From Silvimonas sp. JCM 19000 (lineage in GTDB: Bacteria; Pseudomonadota; Gammaproteobacteria; Burkholderiales; Chitinibacteraceae), in the NCBI GenBank assembly GCA_001313065.1, contig BBFD01000037.1:1-19856 (forward strand): a stretch of DNA of 19,856 bases. The letters are read 5' to 3'. A program made the position numbers and the translations under genes. Of this stretch, positions 11,008 through 19,587 are shown one piece after another. The notes under the pieces were generated by a model. It was not told where the DNA came from and ran no database searches. It was given only the letters and a program-made list of their open reading frames with translations. Numbering within the stretch: the first letter of the stretch is position 1; each line of letters starts with the position of its first letter.

Positions 11008-11031
11008 TTTACATGCCGTTACAGACGCTTC

Positions 11032-11630
11032 ATGGCAACAGAACACCTCAATAGCGATCGGGCTGATCGCGTACTCGAAGCGGCCTTTCAGGTCTTTTGC
11101 GAATCCGGCTATCGCGCCAGCATCGATCTGGTGGCCGCGCGCGCCGGCGTAGCCCGGCAAACCATATACAACCACTTTGGCAGCAAGCAAGCGCTTTTTG
11201 AATCGACGCTGGCGGGCTCGGTGGCCGATATGCTCGGCACCCTGGGCGGCGGCGACGTGGCACTGCGCGAGCGCCTGCTGGCCTTTGCCGCTAATTTTCG
11301 CCAGCGCGTGTTATCGCCCGACGCCATCAATCTGCATCGGGTACTGACCAGCGAGGCGCCGCGTTTTTTTTCCGGGCTGGCGCAGGACTTTTTATCGTAA
11401 CTGCATCCAGCATTGCGCCGTACACGTGGCCGAGCAGTTTGAAGTGGCCATGCAGCAAGGTTTGCTGCGGCGGGAAAACCCGCAGCGTGCGGCCATGATG
11501 CTGATGGATATGCTGGTTAGCCAGGACCGCATGCGCATGCTGTTTGGCGGCGAGGCGCCCGATGCCGCGGCAGAGGCGCAATTGATCGAGGACATCGTCG
11601 ATTTCTTTTTTGCGGGCCATGCAGCCGTAA
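11032..11630 (+). CDS. TetR-family transcriptional regulator (two indels)
   Basis: About 198 aa after correction. The N-terminal TetR helix-turn-helix is clear (RADRVLEAAFQVFCESGY, then VAARAGVARQTIYNHFGSKQ). The C-terminal ligand and dimer domain runs from about residue 60, with RENPQRAAMMLMDMLVSQDR, and has no match I can link to a ligand. One extra T near 11391-11396 must be removed to pass the apparent stop at 11398. A second extra T in the 6-T run at 11606-11611 makes the protein end at 11630 with FFLRAMQP; without that fix it would run on over the phaB 3' end to 11716. The 8-T run at 11365-11372 may hold three extra bases in frame. The gene is convergent with phaB and divergent from the methyltransferase. 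Confidence 0.88.
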
Positions 11631-11650
11631 CTCACACGCAGCGGGCGCGG

Positions 11651-12383
11651 TCAGCCGGTGTGCTGGCCGCCGTTAATGGCGATATTGGCGCCCGTCACAA
11701 AGCCCGCCATTTCTGATGCCAGCCAGACGATCAGGCTGGCCACTTCTTCCGGCTTGCCCAGACGGCCCACCGGAATCTGCCCGACAATACGCTCGCGAAT
11801 GTCTACCGGTACCGCCATCACCATCTCAGTGGCGATGTAGCCAGGCTGATCGTATTTACTGTCACACCTTTACGCGCCACTTCTTGCGCCAGCGCCATGG
11901 TGAAACCATGCATGCCGGCCTTGGCGGCAGAATAATTGGTCTGGCCAAACTGGCCTTTCTGCCCATTGATCGACGAAATATTGATCACCCGGCCCCAGCC
12001 GCGTTCGGTCATGCTGTCGACAAATTGCTTGGAAACATTGAACAGCGAATCGAGATTGGTGCCCATGACGGCATCCCAGTCCGGCTGGCTCAGCTTGCGG
12101 AACGTGGCGTCGCGAGTGATGCCGGCGTTGTTGACCAGGATATCGACTTCGCCCAGTGCTCGCGCAAGGCGGTGGCCATGGCGGTGCAACTGGCAAAGTC
12201 GGCCACATTGCATTCGAAGGCATGAAACGCATAACCCGCCGCGCTGGCGTCGGCCAGCCATTGTTGCTGGCGGCCGCTGCGCGAATAGGTGGTGGCCACT
12301 TGATAGCCTGCGTCGGCCAGTTGGCGGCAGATCGCCGTGCCGATGCCGCCCATGCCCCCGGTCACCAATGCCAGCCTGCTCAT
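11651..12383 (-). CDS. phaB: Acetoacetyl-CoA reductase, PhaB type (two indels)
   Basis: NADPH-dependent short-chain dehydrogenase that reduces acetoacetyl-CoA to (R)-3-hydroxybutyryl-CoA for polyhydroxyalkanoate synthesis. About 244 aa after correction, against 246 typical. Visible: Rossmann motif TGGMGGIGTAICRQL, ILVNNAGITRDATFRK, catalytic Ser-Tyr-Lys in INISSINGQKGQFG and NYSAAKAGMHGFT, then SPGYIATEMV and the ending NGGQHTG. Single bases are missing near 12155 (restores REALGEVDILV) and near 11845 (restores TISPGYIA). The start at 12383 has AAGGGA about 8 bases upstream. PhaB and FabG share the fold; RDATFRKL and GQFGQTNYSAAKAG favour PhaB. No phaA or phaC is adjacent. Confidence 0.9.
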
Positions 12384-12446
12384 GCGTGTCGTCCCTTAAG
12401 GTGGTGACGCACGCATTGATTGCGTTCGTCAAATTAAACCGGGCGA

Positions 12447-12476
12447 ATCTTACTTTCAGATTTTGATCGTAGTAAA
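12447..12476 (-). promoter_or_regulatory. Weak promoter candidate for phaB
   Basis: On the minus strand TTTACT (12471-12476) and TAAGAT (12447-12452) are 18 bp apart, each four of six to the sigma-70 consensus. The region is AT-rich compared with its surroundings. Confidence 0.28.
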
Positions 12477-12589
12477 GCGTGCTTTGGCTACGTAACTCCG
12501 GCTGTTTTTTGTCATAGCTGGCGCGATGCCCGGATACAAGCTGCGCTAACTCGCACAATTAAATCGCTATCGCACCAACGGCTTACGCT

Positions 12590-12633
12590 GCCTGCTGCGC
12601 TGGATTATGCCGCTGGGCGCTGGCGCAGCAGGC
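12590..12633. repeat. Perfect 11-bp inverted repeat in the phaB-pyrG divergent gap
   Basis: GCCTGCTGCGC (12590-12600) and GCGCAGCAGGC (12623-12633) are exact reverse complements around 22 bases. No T-tract follows on either strand, so it is not a standard terminator. The 337-bp gap at 12384-12720 contains this element, the pyrG promoter and a weak phaB promoter, and no gene that I can support. Confidence 0.6.
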
Positions 12634-12664
12634 CAGGCGCACAAAGCAGGGCGCTTGTCCAGAA

Positions 12665-12693
12665 TTGAGGGGCACCCGGGCTTCGTATAGAAT
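12665..12693 (+). promoter_or_regulatory. Sigma-70 promoter of pyrG
   Basis: TTGAGG (12665-12670) and TAGAAT (12688-12693) are 17 bp apart, with four and five of six matches to consensus. Transcription would begin near 12700, leaving a leader of about 20 nt before the pyrG ATG. There is no recognisable Shine-Dalgarno in that leader. Confidence 0.6.
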
Positions 12694-12720
12694 ACGCAAT
12701 TCCAATCTGTACGTACTGCC

Positions 12721-14362
12721 ATGACCAAGTACATCTTTGTTACCGGTGGCGTTGTTTCCTCTTTGGGGAAAGGCATCGCCGCCGCGTCTCTGGCCGCTAT
12801 CCTCGAATCCCGCGGCCTTAAAGTCACCATGATGAAGCTCGATCCATATATCAATGTGGATCCGGGAACCATGAGCCCGCTGCAGCACGGCGAAGTGTTC
12901 GTCACCGATGACGGCGCTGAAACCGATCTGGATCTGGGCCACTACGAGCGCTTCATCAGCTCACGCATGGCCAAACGCAATAACTTCACCACCGGTCAGA
13001 TTTATGACTCGGTGATCAAGAAAGAGCGTCGTGGCGATTATCTCGGCAAGACCGTACAGGTGATTCCGCATATCACCGATGAAATCCGTTCGTTTATCGA
13101 ACAGGGTGCCGGTGATGCTGAACTCGCAGTGATCGAAGTGGGCGGCACCGTCGGCGATATCGAATCGCTGCCGTTCCTGGAAGCCATCCGCCAGATGGGT
13201 GTGACGCTGGGTAAAGAAAATACCTGCTTCGTGCATCTGTCGTATGTGCCGTACATTGCCGCCGCTGGCGAAATCAAGACCAAACCCACCCAGCACAGCG
13301 TGAAAGAACTGCGCGAAATCGGTATCCAGCCCGATGTGCTGATCTGCCGCGCTGATCGCCCGGTGCCGGACGAAGAACGTCGCAAGATTGCGTTGTTTAC
13401 CAACGTGACCGAGCGCGCGGTAATTTCGTGTCCGGACGTGCCGTCGATTTACCAGATTCCGCGCGTGCTGTCGGATCAGGGCATCGACACGATTATCGCC
13501 AAACAACTGCAACTGGAACTGCCGCCCGCCAATCTGGCCGTGTGGGACAAGATCGTCCACGCCGTGCAGAACCCGCAGCAGACCGTCAATATCGCCATGG
13601 TCGGCAAATATGTTGACCTGACCGAATCGTATAAATCGTTGATCGAAGCGCTGAAGCACGCGGGTATTCATACCGGCTGTGAAGTGAAGATCAATTTTGT
13701 CGATTCCGAAGCGCTGGAAACTGAAGCCTGGACGTGTTGCATAACGTCGACGCCATTCTGGTGCCGGGCGGCTTTGGCAAGCGCGGGGTGGAAGGCAAGA
13801 TCCGTGCGGTTAAATATGCGCGTGAACAGAACATCCCTTACCTCGGCATCTGCTGGGTATGCAGATTGCGCTGATCGAATACGCCCGTGATATGGCAGGC
13901 ATGACCGGTGCTAACTCGACCGAATTCGACCTCGAAACCGAATTCCCGGTGGTGGCGCTGATTGATGAATGGGTCAACCACGACGGCAAGATCGAAAAGC
14001 GCGACGCTAACAGCAACCTGGGCGGCACCATGCGTCTGGGCGCGCAGGCGTGCCAACTGGAAGACGGCTCGCTGGCCGCACGCATTTACGGCGCCACCTC
14101 GATTACCGAGCGCCATCGCCATCGCTACGAAGTCAACAACCACTACTTGCCGCGTCTGCAAGAAGCCGGTCTGAAGATCAGTGGCAAGTCGTCGGGCACC
14201 GAGCAATTGGTGGAGACGGTTGAACTGCCGCAGCATCGCTGGTTCTTTGCATGTCAGTTCCACCCGGAATTCACCTCGACGCCGCGCGATGGTCATCCGC
14301 TGTTCAAGGCCTATATTGAAGCCGCCATCGCCTTTGCGCGTGAGCAAGGCCGCGAAGGCTGA
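12721..14362 (+). CDS. pyrG: CTP synthase (two indels)
   Basis: Converts UTP to CTP using ATP and glutamine. About 547 aa after correction, normal length. The N-terminal synthetase domain (1 to about 265) starts [23 protein letters not shown] with the P-loop; [41 protein letters not shown] and [13 protein letters not shown] are hallmarks. The class I glutamine amidotransferase domain (about 290-547) has [11 protein letters not shown], the nucleophile Cys in [15 protein letters not shown] (codon near 13850) and the His/Glu in FHPEFTSTP. One G is missing near 13727 (restores EGLDVLHNV) and one C near 13850, the latter exactly at the codon after the catalytic Cys. The frame is otherwise clean. 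It is the first gene of the pyrG-kdsA-eno cluster, with its own promoter. Confidence 0.97.
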
Positions 14363-14388
14363 GCTGCTGAGCAGCAATGTTGCAACCC

Positions 14389-14418
14389 GCCCGTAGCCGC
14401 ACTATGCAGGCTGCGGGC
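14389..14418 (+). repeat. Hairpin between pyrG and kdsA
   Basis: GCCCGTAGCC (14389-14398) pairs with GGCTGCGGGC (14409-14418) over ten base pairs, one a G-U wobble, around a 10-base loop. No T-run follows, so it is more likely an RNA stability or processing element, or a weak terminator, than a strong stop. Confidence 0.45.
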
Positions 14419-14441
14419 TGTGTATCCCTCACGGAGCAAGC

Positions 14442-15294
14442 ATGAAACTTTGTGGATTTGAAGTCGGTCTCGACCAGCCGTTTTTTTCTGATTGCCGGCC
14501 CGTGCGTGATCGAAGGCGAACAGTTTTCGATTGATGTTGCTGGTCAGTTGAAAGAAATCACCAGCGAGCTGGGCATCAACTTTATTTTCAAGTCGAGCTT
14601 CGACAAGGCCAATCGTTCGTCCGGCAAAAGCTTTCGCGGCTATGGCATGGATGAGGGTCTGAAGATTCTGGCTAAAGTGCGCGAACAAGTGGGCGTGCCG
14701 GTGCTGACCGACATCCACGAAATTGACCAGATCAAGCCGGTTGCGGCCGTCGTTGACGTGTTGCAGACCCCGGCGTTCTTGTGCCGCCAGACTGACTTTA
14801 TCAAGCCTGCGCCCAGTCCGGCAAGCCGGTTAATATCAAGAAGGGCCAGTTTCTGGCCCCGGGTGATATGAAAAAACGTGATGGATAAGGCGCGTGAAGC
14901 GGCCCAGGAGGCTGGCCTTGATCCGGATCAGTTTATGGCCTGTGAGCGCGGCGTATCTTTCGGCTACAACAATCTGGTCAGCGATATGCGTAGCCTTGCC
15001 ATCATGCGTGAAACCAACTGCCCGGTGGTGTTTGATGCCACGCATTCGGTGCAGTTGCCCGGCGGTCAGGGCACAAGCTCGGGCGGCCAACGTGAGTTTG
15101 TACCGGTTCTGGCGCGCGCTGCCGTCGCCGTCGGAATCTCTGGTTTGTTTGCTGAAACGCACCCCGATCCGGCATGTGCCAAATCGGATGGCCCTAACGC
15201 ATGGCCGCTGCATCGTATGAAAGAACTGCTGACCACGCTGCAGACCATCGACAAGGCTGTGAAGACCGGCGCTTTTATCGAACAAACCTTGTAA
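14442..15294 (+). CDS. kdsA: 2-dehydro-3-deoxyphosphooctonate aldolase (Kdo-8-phosphate synthase) (three indels)
   Basis: Condenses arabinose-5-phosphate with phosphoenolpyruvate to give Kdo-8-phosphate for lipopolysaccharide. About 283 aa after correction. Hallmarks: [74 protein letters not shown] and [14 protein letters not shown]. The Cys in AGPCVIE is the position that is Asn in E. coli KdsA, which places this enzyme in the metal-dependent class. Breaks: one extra T in the 7-T run at 14481-14487, one G missing near 14808 (restores IKACAQSG), one extra A at 14870-14875 (restores MKNVMDKA). The start ATG has ACGGAG seven bases upstream. It lies 79 bp after pyrG. Confidence 0.95.
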
Positions 15295-15301
15295 TACGCA
15301 T

Positions 15302-15333
15302 CGGCTATCCTGGGATAGCCGTTTTGCTGTTTT
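15302..15333 (+). terminator. Terminator-like hairpin between kdsA and eno
   Basis: CGGCTATCC (15302-15310) and GGATAGCCG (15313-15321) are perfectly complementary with a two-base gap, followed by TTTTGCTGTTTT. I found no good promoter between it and eno, so it probably gives only partial termination, lowering or separating eno transcription from kdsA. Confidence 0.65.
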
Positions 15334-15365
15334 GAACACCAACCACATCTACAGAGGTAACGCCA

Positions 15366-16662
<1,297 letters not shown>

Positions 16663-16720
16663 GCTGCGCCACAGCCCAGGCGTGCGCGTTAGGATTTGGC
16701 GTACGCCTGTAGTAACATCG

Positions 16721-16753
16721 AAAACCGGTGCGCAATGCGCCGGTTTTCTTTTA
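16721..16753 (+). terminator. Strong intrinsic terminator after eno
   Basis: AAAACCGGTGC (16721-16731) pairs with GCGCCGGTTTT (16737-16747) over 11 bp with one wobble and a five-base loop, followed by CTTTT. It lies 59 bp after the eno stop and 24 bp before the ftsB start, so ftsB transcription would need read-through or an internal start. Confidence 0.8.
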
Positions 16754-16776
16754 CAAGAACAACACTGACTCTTTCA

Positions 16777-17148
16777 ATGCGCACTCTGGCGATCGCCCTG
16801 GCTGTACTGATACTTGCCCTGCAATGGCCGCTCTGGATCGGTAAAGGCAGCTGGCTGCGCGTCTGGGATCTGGACCGGCAACTGGCCGAACAGAAACTGC
16901 GCAACGACAAGCTCAAAGAGCGCAACACCGCGCTCGAGGCCGACGTGGTCGACCTCAAGACCGGCACTGATGCGATTGAAGAACGGGCCCGCAACGAGCT
17001 CGGCATGGTGCGTCAGGACGAGGTGTTCTTTCAGATTCTGGATAACCGCAAATCCGCATCCGTCGCCGCTGCGGGCGGTGCTGTGGGTGTGGGCATAGCC
17101 AGTGACGTTGCCAGCGTGCCCGCTAGCGGCGCAGCCGCCGCACCCTGA
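16777..17148 (+). CDS. ftsB: Cell division protein FtsB
   Basis: Small bitopic septum protein that forms the FtsQ-FtsB-FtsL complex and helps activate FtsW-FtsI. 123 aa. One N-terminal membrane segment (residues about 3-21, [19 protein letters not shown]), then a periplasmic coiled coil (about 28-70, [20 protein letters not shown]) and the conserved [20 protein letters not shown]. An Ala/Val/Gly-rich tail of about 30 residues follows, longer than in E. coli FtsB (103 aa). The ATG at 16777 is chosen because it begins the membrane segment; the same frame is open further upstream but runs through the terminator. No clear Shine-Dalgarno is visible. Location straight after eno is the usual betaproteobacterial and gammaproteobacterial arrangement. 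Confidence 0.92.
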   Translation: MRTLAIALAVLILALQWPLWIGKGSWLRVWDLDRQLAEQKLRNDKLKERNTALEADVVDLKTGTDAIEERARNELGMVRQDEVFFQILDNRKSASVAAAGGAVGVGIASDVASVPASGAAAAP

Positions 17149-17157
17149 AGGGGCGCA

Positions 17158-17207
17158 ACTGTAATGGTTGCCGTTCGACGTTTTGTCGAGAAGATGCAAC
17201 TGTTCTG
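17158..17207 (+). promoter_or_regulatory. Paired MocR-type operator candidates upstream of the MocR gene
   Basis: ACTGTAATG (17158-17166) and ACTGTTCTG (17199-17207) are direct repeats whose starts are 41 bp apart. The second lies where the -35 region of the promoter would be. A matching pair with the same spacing lies upstream of the DUF2917 gene. The string ATGCAACTGT (17194-17203) recurs exactly at 19542-19551. Confidence 0.5.
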
Positions 17208-17224
17208 TTTTGCAAATTTTGCGA

Positions 17225-17230
17225 TATAGT
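17225..17230 (+). promoter_or_regulatory. -10 element (TATAGT) of the MocR gene
   Basis: TATAGT is five of six to consensus, 30 bp before the start codon. The -35 region at 16-17 bp is poor (TTCTGT or GTTCTG) and overlaps an ACTGTNNTG repeat, as expected for a regulator-controlled promoter. Confidence 0.45.
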
Positions 17231-17259
17231 GGGGCTCGTCCGTCCCCAGGATCGCCCCC

Positions 17260-18725
17260 ATGAACGACCTCGCCTTTGCCAACGGCCGCCGCAAGGCCGA
17301 TACCCTCTATCACCAGTTGGCTGAAGAAATGGCGCAAGCCATTGCCGCTGGCTTGCTCAAGCCGGGCGAAAAAAAACTCCCCTCTGTGCGCAAGATGTCG
17401 TCGCAACGCCAGCTCAGCTGTCCACGGTAATGGAAGCCTACCGCGAGCTGGAAGACCGTGGCCTGATCGAGGCCCGCCCGCAAAGCGGCTTCTATGTGCG
17501 TCCGGCGCAATCGATGCAGATTCCGGTGCTGACACAGCCGCCACAAACCCCTTCCAAAGTAATTACCCAGGCCGAATTCTGGCCCTACCACGTCGGGGGC
17601 GCCTCGGCGCGGGTGGATTTCAGTTTTGCCGTGCTCGCGCCGGAGCACTATCCGACGCAACCTTTGCAGCGTTTGTTGTCGCAGGTGTCGCGGCATGCGC
17701 CGGAAATCCTCGCCGACTATGGTCGTCCGCAAGGTGATCCAGAATTGCGGCGGCATATTGCGCGGCGCTCGCTGGCCTGGGGTGGCCAGTTTGAGGCGGA
17801 TGACGTGATCATCACCCAGGGCTGCCTGGAAGCGCTCAATTTGTGTTTGCGCGCGGTGACGCGGCCCGGCGATGTGGTCGCCATCGAGTCGCCGGCGTAT
17901 TTCGGGCTGCTACAAATTCTTGAAAGCTTCAATCTGAAGGCGCTGGAAATCCCGACCCATCCGCAAACCGGTATTTCGGTCGAGGCCCTGGAACTGGCCA
18001 CGCGCAACGGGCAAGTGCAAGCCTGTTTGCTGCTGCCTAATTTCTCCAATCCCTTGGGATGTTTGATGCCGGACGACGCCAAGCGCCGCCTGGTTGAATT
18101 GCTGGACAGCCGCAATATTCCGCTGATTGAAGACGATCTGTACGGCGAGTTTTTTTCACCATGGTGAGCGTCCGCGACCGGCCAAAGCGTTTGATCGCAG
18201 CGGCAATGTGATGTTGTGTTCGTCCTTTACCAAAACATTGGCGCCGGGCTTTCGCGTGGGCTGGGTGGTGGCGGGGCGTTGGCAGCGCGAGCTGGAAAAG
18301 CTCAAGTTCATCAATACTTTTTTTTCCACCCCGGCGGTATTGCAGCAAACCATCGCCCGCTTTCTTGAGAACGGCGGCTACGATCATCATTTGCGCAAAC
18401 TGCGTCGCGCGGTGTGCGAGCAAGTTGAGCACGGCACCGCCGCGGTCCGCCGCTATTTTCCGGCCAACACGCGCGTAACCGTGCCCGAGGGCGGCTTTGT
18501 GCTGTGGATCGAATTGCCGGAAGGCATCGACACCATGCAGTTGTTGCAGCGGTGTTTGCAGGAGGCATTGCGTTTTCGCCAGGCGAGCTGTTCTCGCCCA
18601 GCCGCAGTTATCGCAACTGCCTGCGCATCTGTTGCGTGCAGACCTGGACCACACGCCACGAAAAAGCCGTGCAGCGCATAGGCGAACTCGCCGCCGATAT
18701 GCTGCTTACACCGCTCGCGGTCTGA
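17260..18725 (+). CDS. MocR-subfamily regulator: GntR helix-turn-helix fused to PLP aminotransferase-like domain (three or four indels)
   Basis: About 487 aa after correction. The N-terminal winged helix (residues about 12-80) shows LYHQLAEEMAQAIAAGLLKP, LPSVRKMSSQRQLSLSTVMEAYRELEDRGLIEARPQSGFYV across adjacent segments. A linker leads to the aminotransferase fold (about 110-480): LADYGRPQGDPELRRHIARR, ITQGCLEALNLCLRAV, LLPNFSNPLGCLMPDDAKR, IEDDLYGEFF, and the PLP Lys in CSSFTKTLAPGFRVGW (codon 18232-18234). Such proteins sense a PLP-reactive amine or PLP itself and act as regulators, not enzymes. Breaks: one C missing near 17419, one extra T in the run at 18150-18156, one G missing near 18563; the 8-A run at 17370-17377 probably holds three extra A in frame. 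The start has AGGA about 9 bases upstream. Confidence 0.92.
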
Positions 18726-18732
18726 ACCGTCG

Positions 18733-18765
18733 CGCCAGCGTGGCGATTAATTGCCCACGCTGGCG
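18733..18765. terminator. Perfect inverted repeat between convergent MocR and secreted-protein genes
   Basis: CGCCAGCGTGG (18733-18743) and CCACGCTGGCG (18755-18765) form an 11-bp perfect stem with an 11-base loop. The loop holds the stop codon region of the minus-strand gene, so the right arm is coding. No T-run follows on either strand. It is probably a two-way RNA 3'-end structure. Confidence 0.5.
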
Positions 18766-19052
18766 GTGACGGTGTTGTCCGGATTGGGCGGTTCAAGGTT
18801 ATCGGCCTTGTCGCCCAATACGTTCTGACAACTCTCGGGCACGGCTTTCTGAATTTCGACGCAGTATTGCGAATAGCTCATCAGACAGGGCGGAATCTCT
18901 TTGTCCTGATCCACCCAGATGACGTCATAGCGCTGACCACACACGCTATTGAGGATGTCCTCCAGCGTGGCGACATCGCCGACCAGATCGGCATACGCGG
19001 GCATGGCGAGCCCCGCACAAAGCATCCCTGCAATACAGAAACGGCGTAGCAT
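18747..19052 (-). CDS. Small secreted protein with four cysteines, unknown function
   Basis: 101 aa. The signal peptide (MLRRFCIAGMLCAGLAMPAYA) is followed by cleavage before Asp22. The mature chain is about 80 aa, with Cys at 38, 56, 64 and 75, suited to two disulfide bonds in the periplasm, and a hydrophilic tail rich in Pro and Asn (DNLEPPNPDNTVTAS). I do not recognise a family. GGGAGG, five bases before the ATG, is a near-ideal ribosome-binding site and supports it as a real gene. The leader can fold into two competing hairpins (19062-19076 or 19066-19085). It lies 84 bp downstream of the DUF2917 gene on the same strand, so the two may share a transcript. It is convergent with the MocR gene, 21 bp apart. 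Confidence 0.75.
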   Translation of the reverse strand: MLRRFCIAGMLCAGLAMPAYADLVGDVATLEDILNSVCGQRYDVIWVDQDKEIPPCLMSYSQYCVEIQKAVPESCQNVLGDKADNLEPPNPDNTVTASVGN

Positions 19053-19061
19053 GCGGGCCTC

Positions 19062-19085
19062 CCAGGCGTCGCCTGGATGCGACGC
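19062..19085 (-). promoter_or_regulatory. Two mutually exclusive hairpins in the leader of the secreted-protein gene
   Basis: GCGTCGC (19066-19072) and GCGACGC (19079-19085) pair perfectly around six bases. CCAGGC (19062-19067) and GCCTGG (19071-19076) also pair perfectly around three bases. They share bases, so only one can form. The second includes the first two G of the GGGAGG ribosome-binding site (19058-19063, minus strand). Confidence 0.4.
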
Positions 19086-19104
19086 ATGAGAAATGTGACC
19101 GTTA

Positions 19105-19115
19105 TGACAATGTCA
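19105..19115. promoter_or_regulatory. TGACA-n-TGTCA palindrome upstream of the secreted-protein gene
   Basis: An 11-bp palindrome whose minus-strand copy creates a perfect -35 hexamer TTGACA (19111-19116). I see no matching -10 at 16-18 bp, so promoter function is uncertain. Confidence 0.25.
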
Positions 19116-19136
19116 AGTTTCGGGCTGCTGGCCGTG

Positions 19137-19406
19137 CTACTGGCTCACCAGCAGCCGAGGCGACGAATGGAAAGGCCATGTCCAGCGTCGCGCTGCGGGC
19201 AGGGTGGTGATGCTGTAGCGACTGCCCGCTTCGCCTTCCAGCAAAACCAGCCCGTCGCACCCGACCTCACAGCGCTCGCCAGCCGCCAGGGTAATATCGC
19301 GCCCGGGAATGCTGAGCCAGACTCGGCCGCTTTCGCACACAATACGCGCGCGGCCTTGATGCTGGATGGCGACCAGTCCGGTACGGTCTATCAATTGCGT
19401 ATGCAT
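19137..19406 (-). CDS. DUF2917 domain protein
   Basis: 89 aa, cytoplasmic, no signal peptide. The core resembles DUF2917: a short beta-rich cupin-like stretch with ARIVCESGRVWLSIPGRD, then ITLAAGERCEVGCDGLVLLEGE. The function of this family is unknown. My recollection is that members often sit beside MocR/GntR-type regulators, which is also the case here. The C-terminus after TLPAARRW diverges and is Trp/Pro-rich. The start has AGGAGC about 6 bases upstream. Its upstream region carries a pair of ACTGTACTG repeats with the same spacing as in the MocR gene promoter, so control by that regulator is inferred. It could be co-transcribed with the secreted-protein gene downstream. Confidence 0.75.
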   Translation of the reverse strand: MHTQLIDRTGLVAIQHQGRARIVCESGRVWLSIPGRDITLAAGERCEVGCDGLVLLEGEAGSRYSITTLPAARRWTWPFHSSPRLLVSQ

Positions 19407-19480
19407 GGCAAGCTCCTGCGCAGTGCTGTGGAATCAGGCACTTAGCGTACGAGCTGGGCGCCGCGCCCGGTAGCGACATT

Positions 19481-19556
19481 ACTGTACTGGTCCAGGGCGT
19501 GCAGAACGCGATTTCGGGCTAACTGTACTGCTGCCCAGCCCATGCAACTGTCATAG
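19481..19556. promoter_or_regulatory. ACTGTACTG direct repeats upstream of the DUF2917 gene
   Basis: Exact copies of ACTGTACTG at 19481-19489 and 19522-19530, 41 bp apart start to start, plus a degenerate third copy ACTGTCATA at 19547-19555. The first copy extends into CTGTACTGGTCCAG, one base short of a perfect palindrome. The 181-bp gap (19407-19587) otherwise holds no gene. Confidence 0.55.
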
Positions 19557-19587
19557 GGTGGGACTCGGCGTCCCGTCCAGTTCCGGC

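Noticed and set aside
11631..11716. TetR protein running on to 11716 over the phaB 3' end
   Set aside because: Removing one extra T at 11606-11611, in line with the general bias, ends the protein at 11630 and removes the overlap.
12721..14362. pyrG, eno, kdsA and thyA as pseudogenes
   Set aside because: All active-site motifs are intact once single bases are restored, and these are essential or near-essential genes with no substitution decay.
16801..16809. GCTGTACTG inside ftsB as another MocR site
   Set aside because: It is a single coding match with no partner at 41 bp; CTGTAC is common in this sequence, so it was not counted. CAGTACAGA at 7222-7230 was rejected on the same ground.
19560..19574. 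GGGAC/GTCCC hairpin as terminator of mnmC
   Set aside because: Only five base pairs, with no T-tract on the minus strand.
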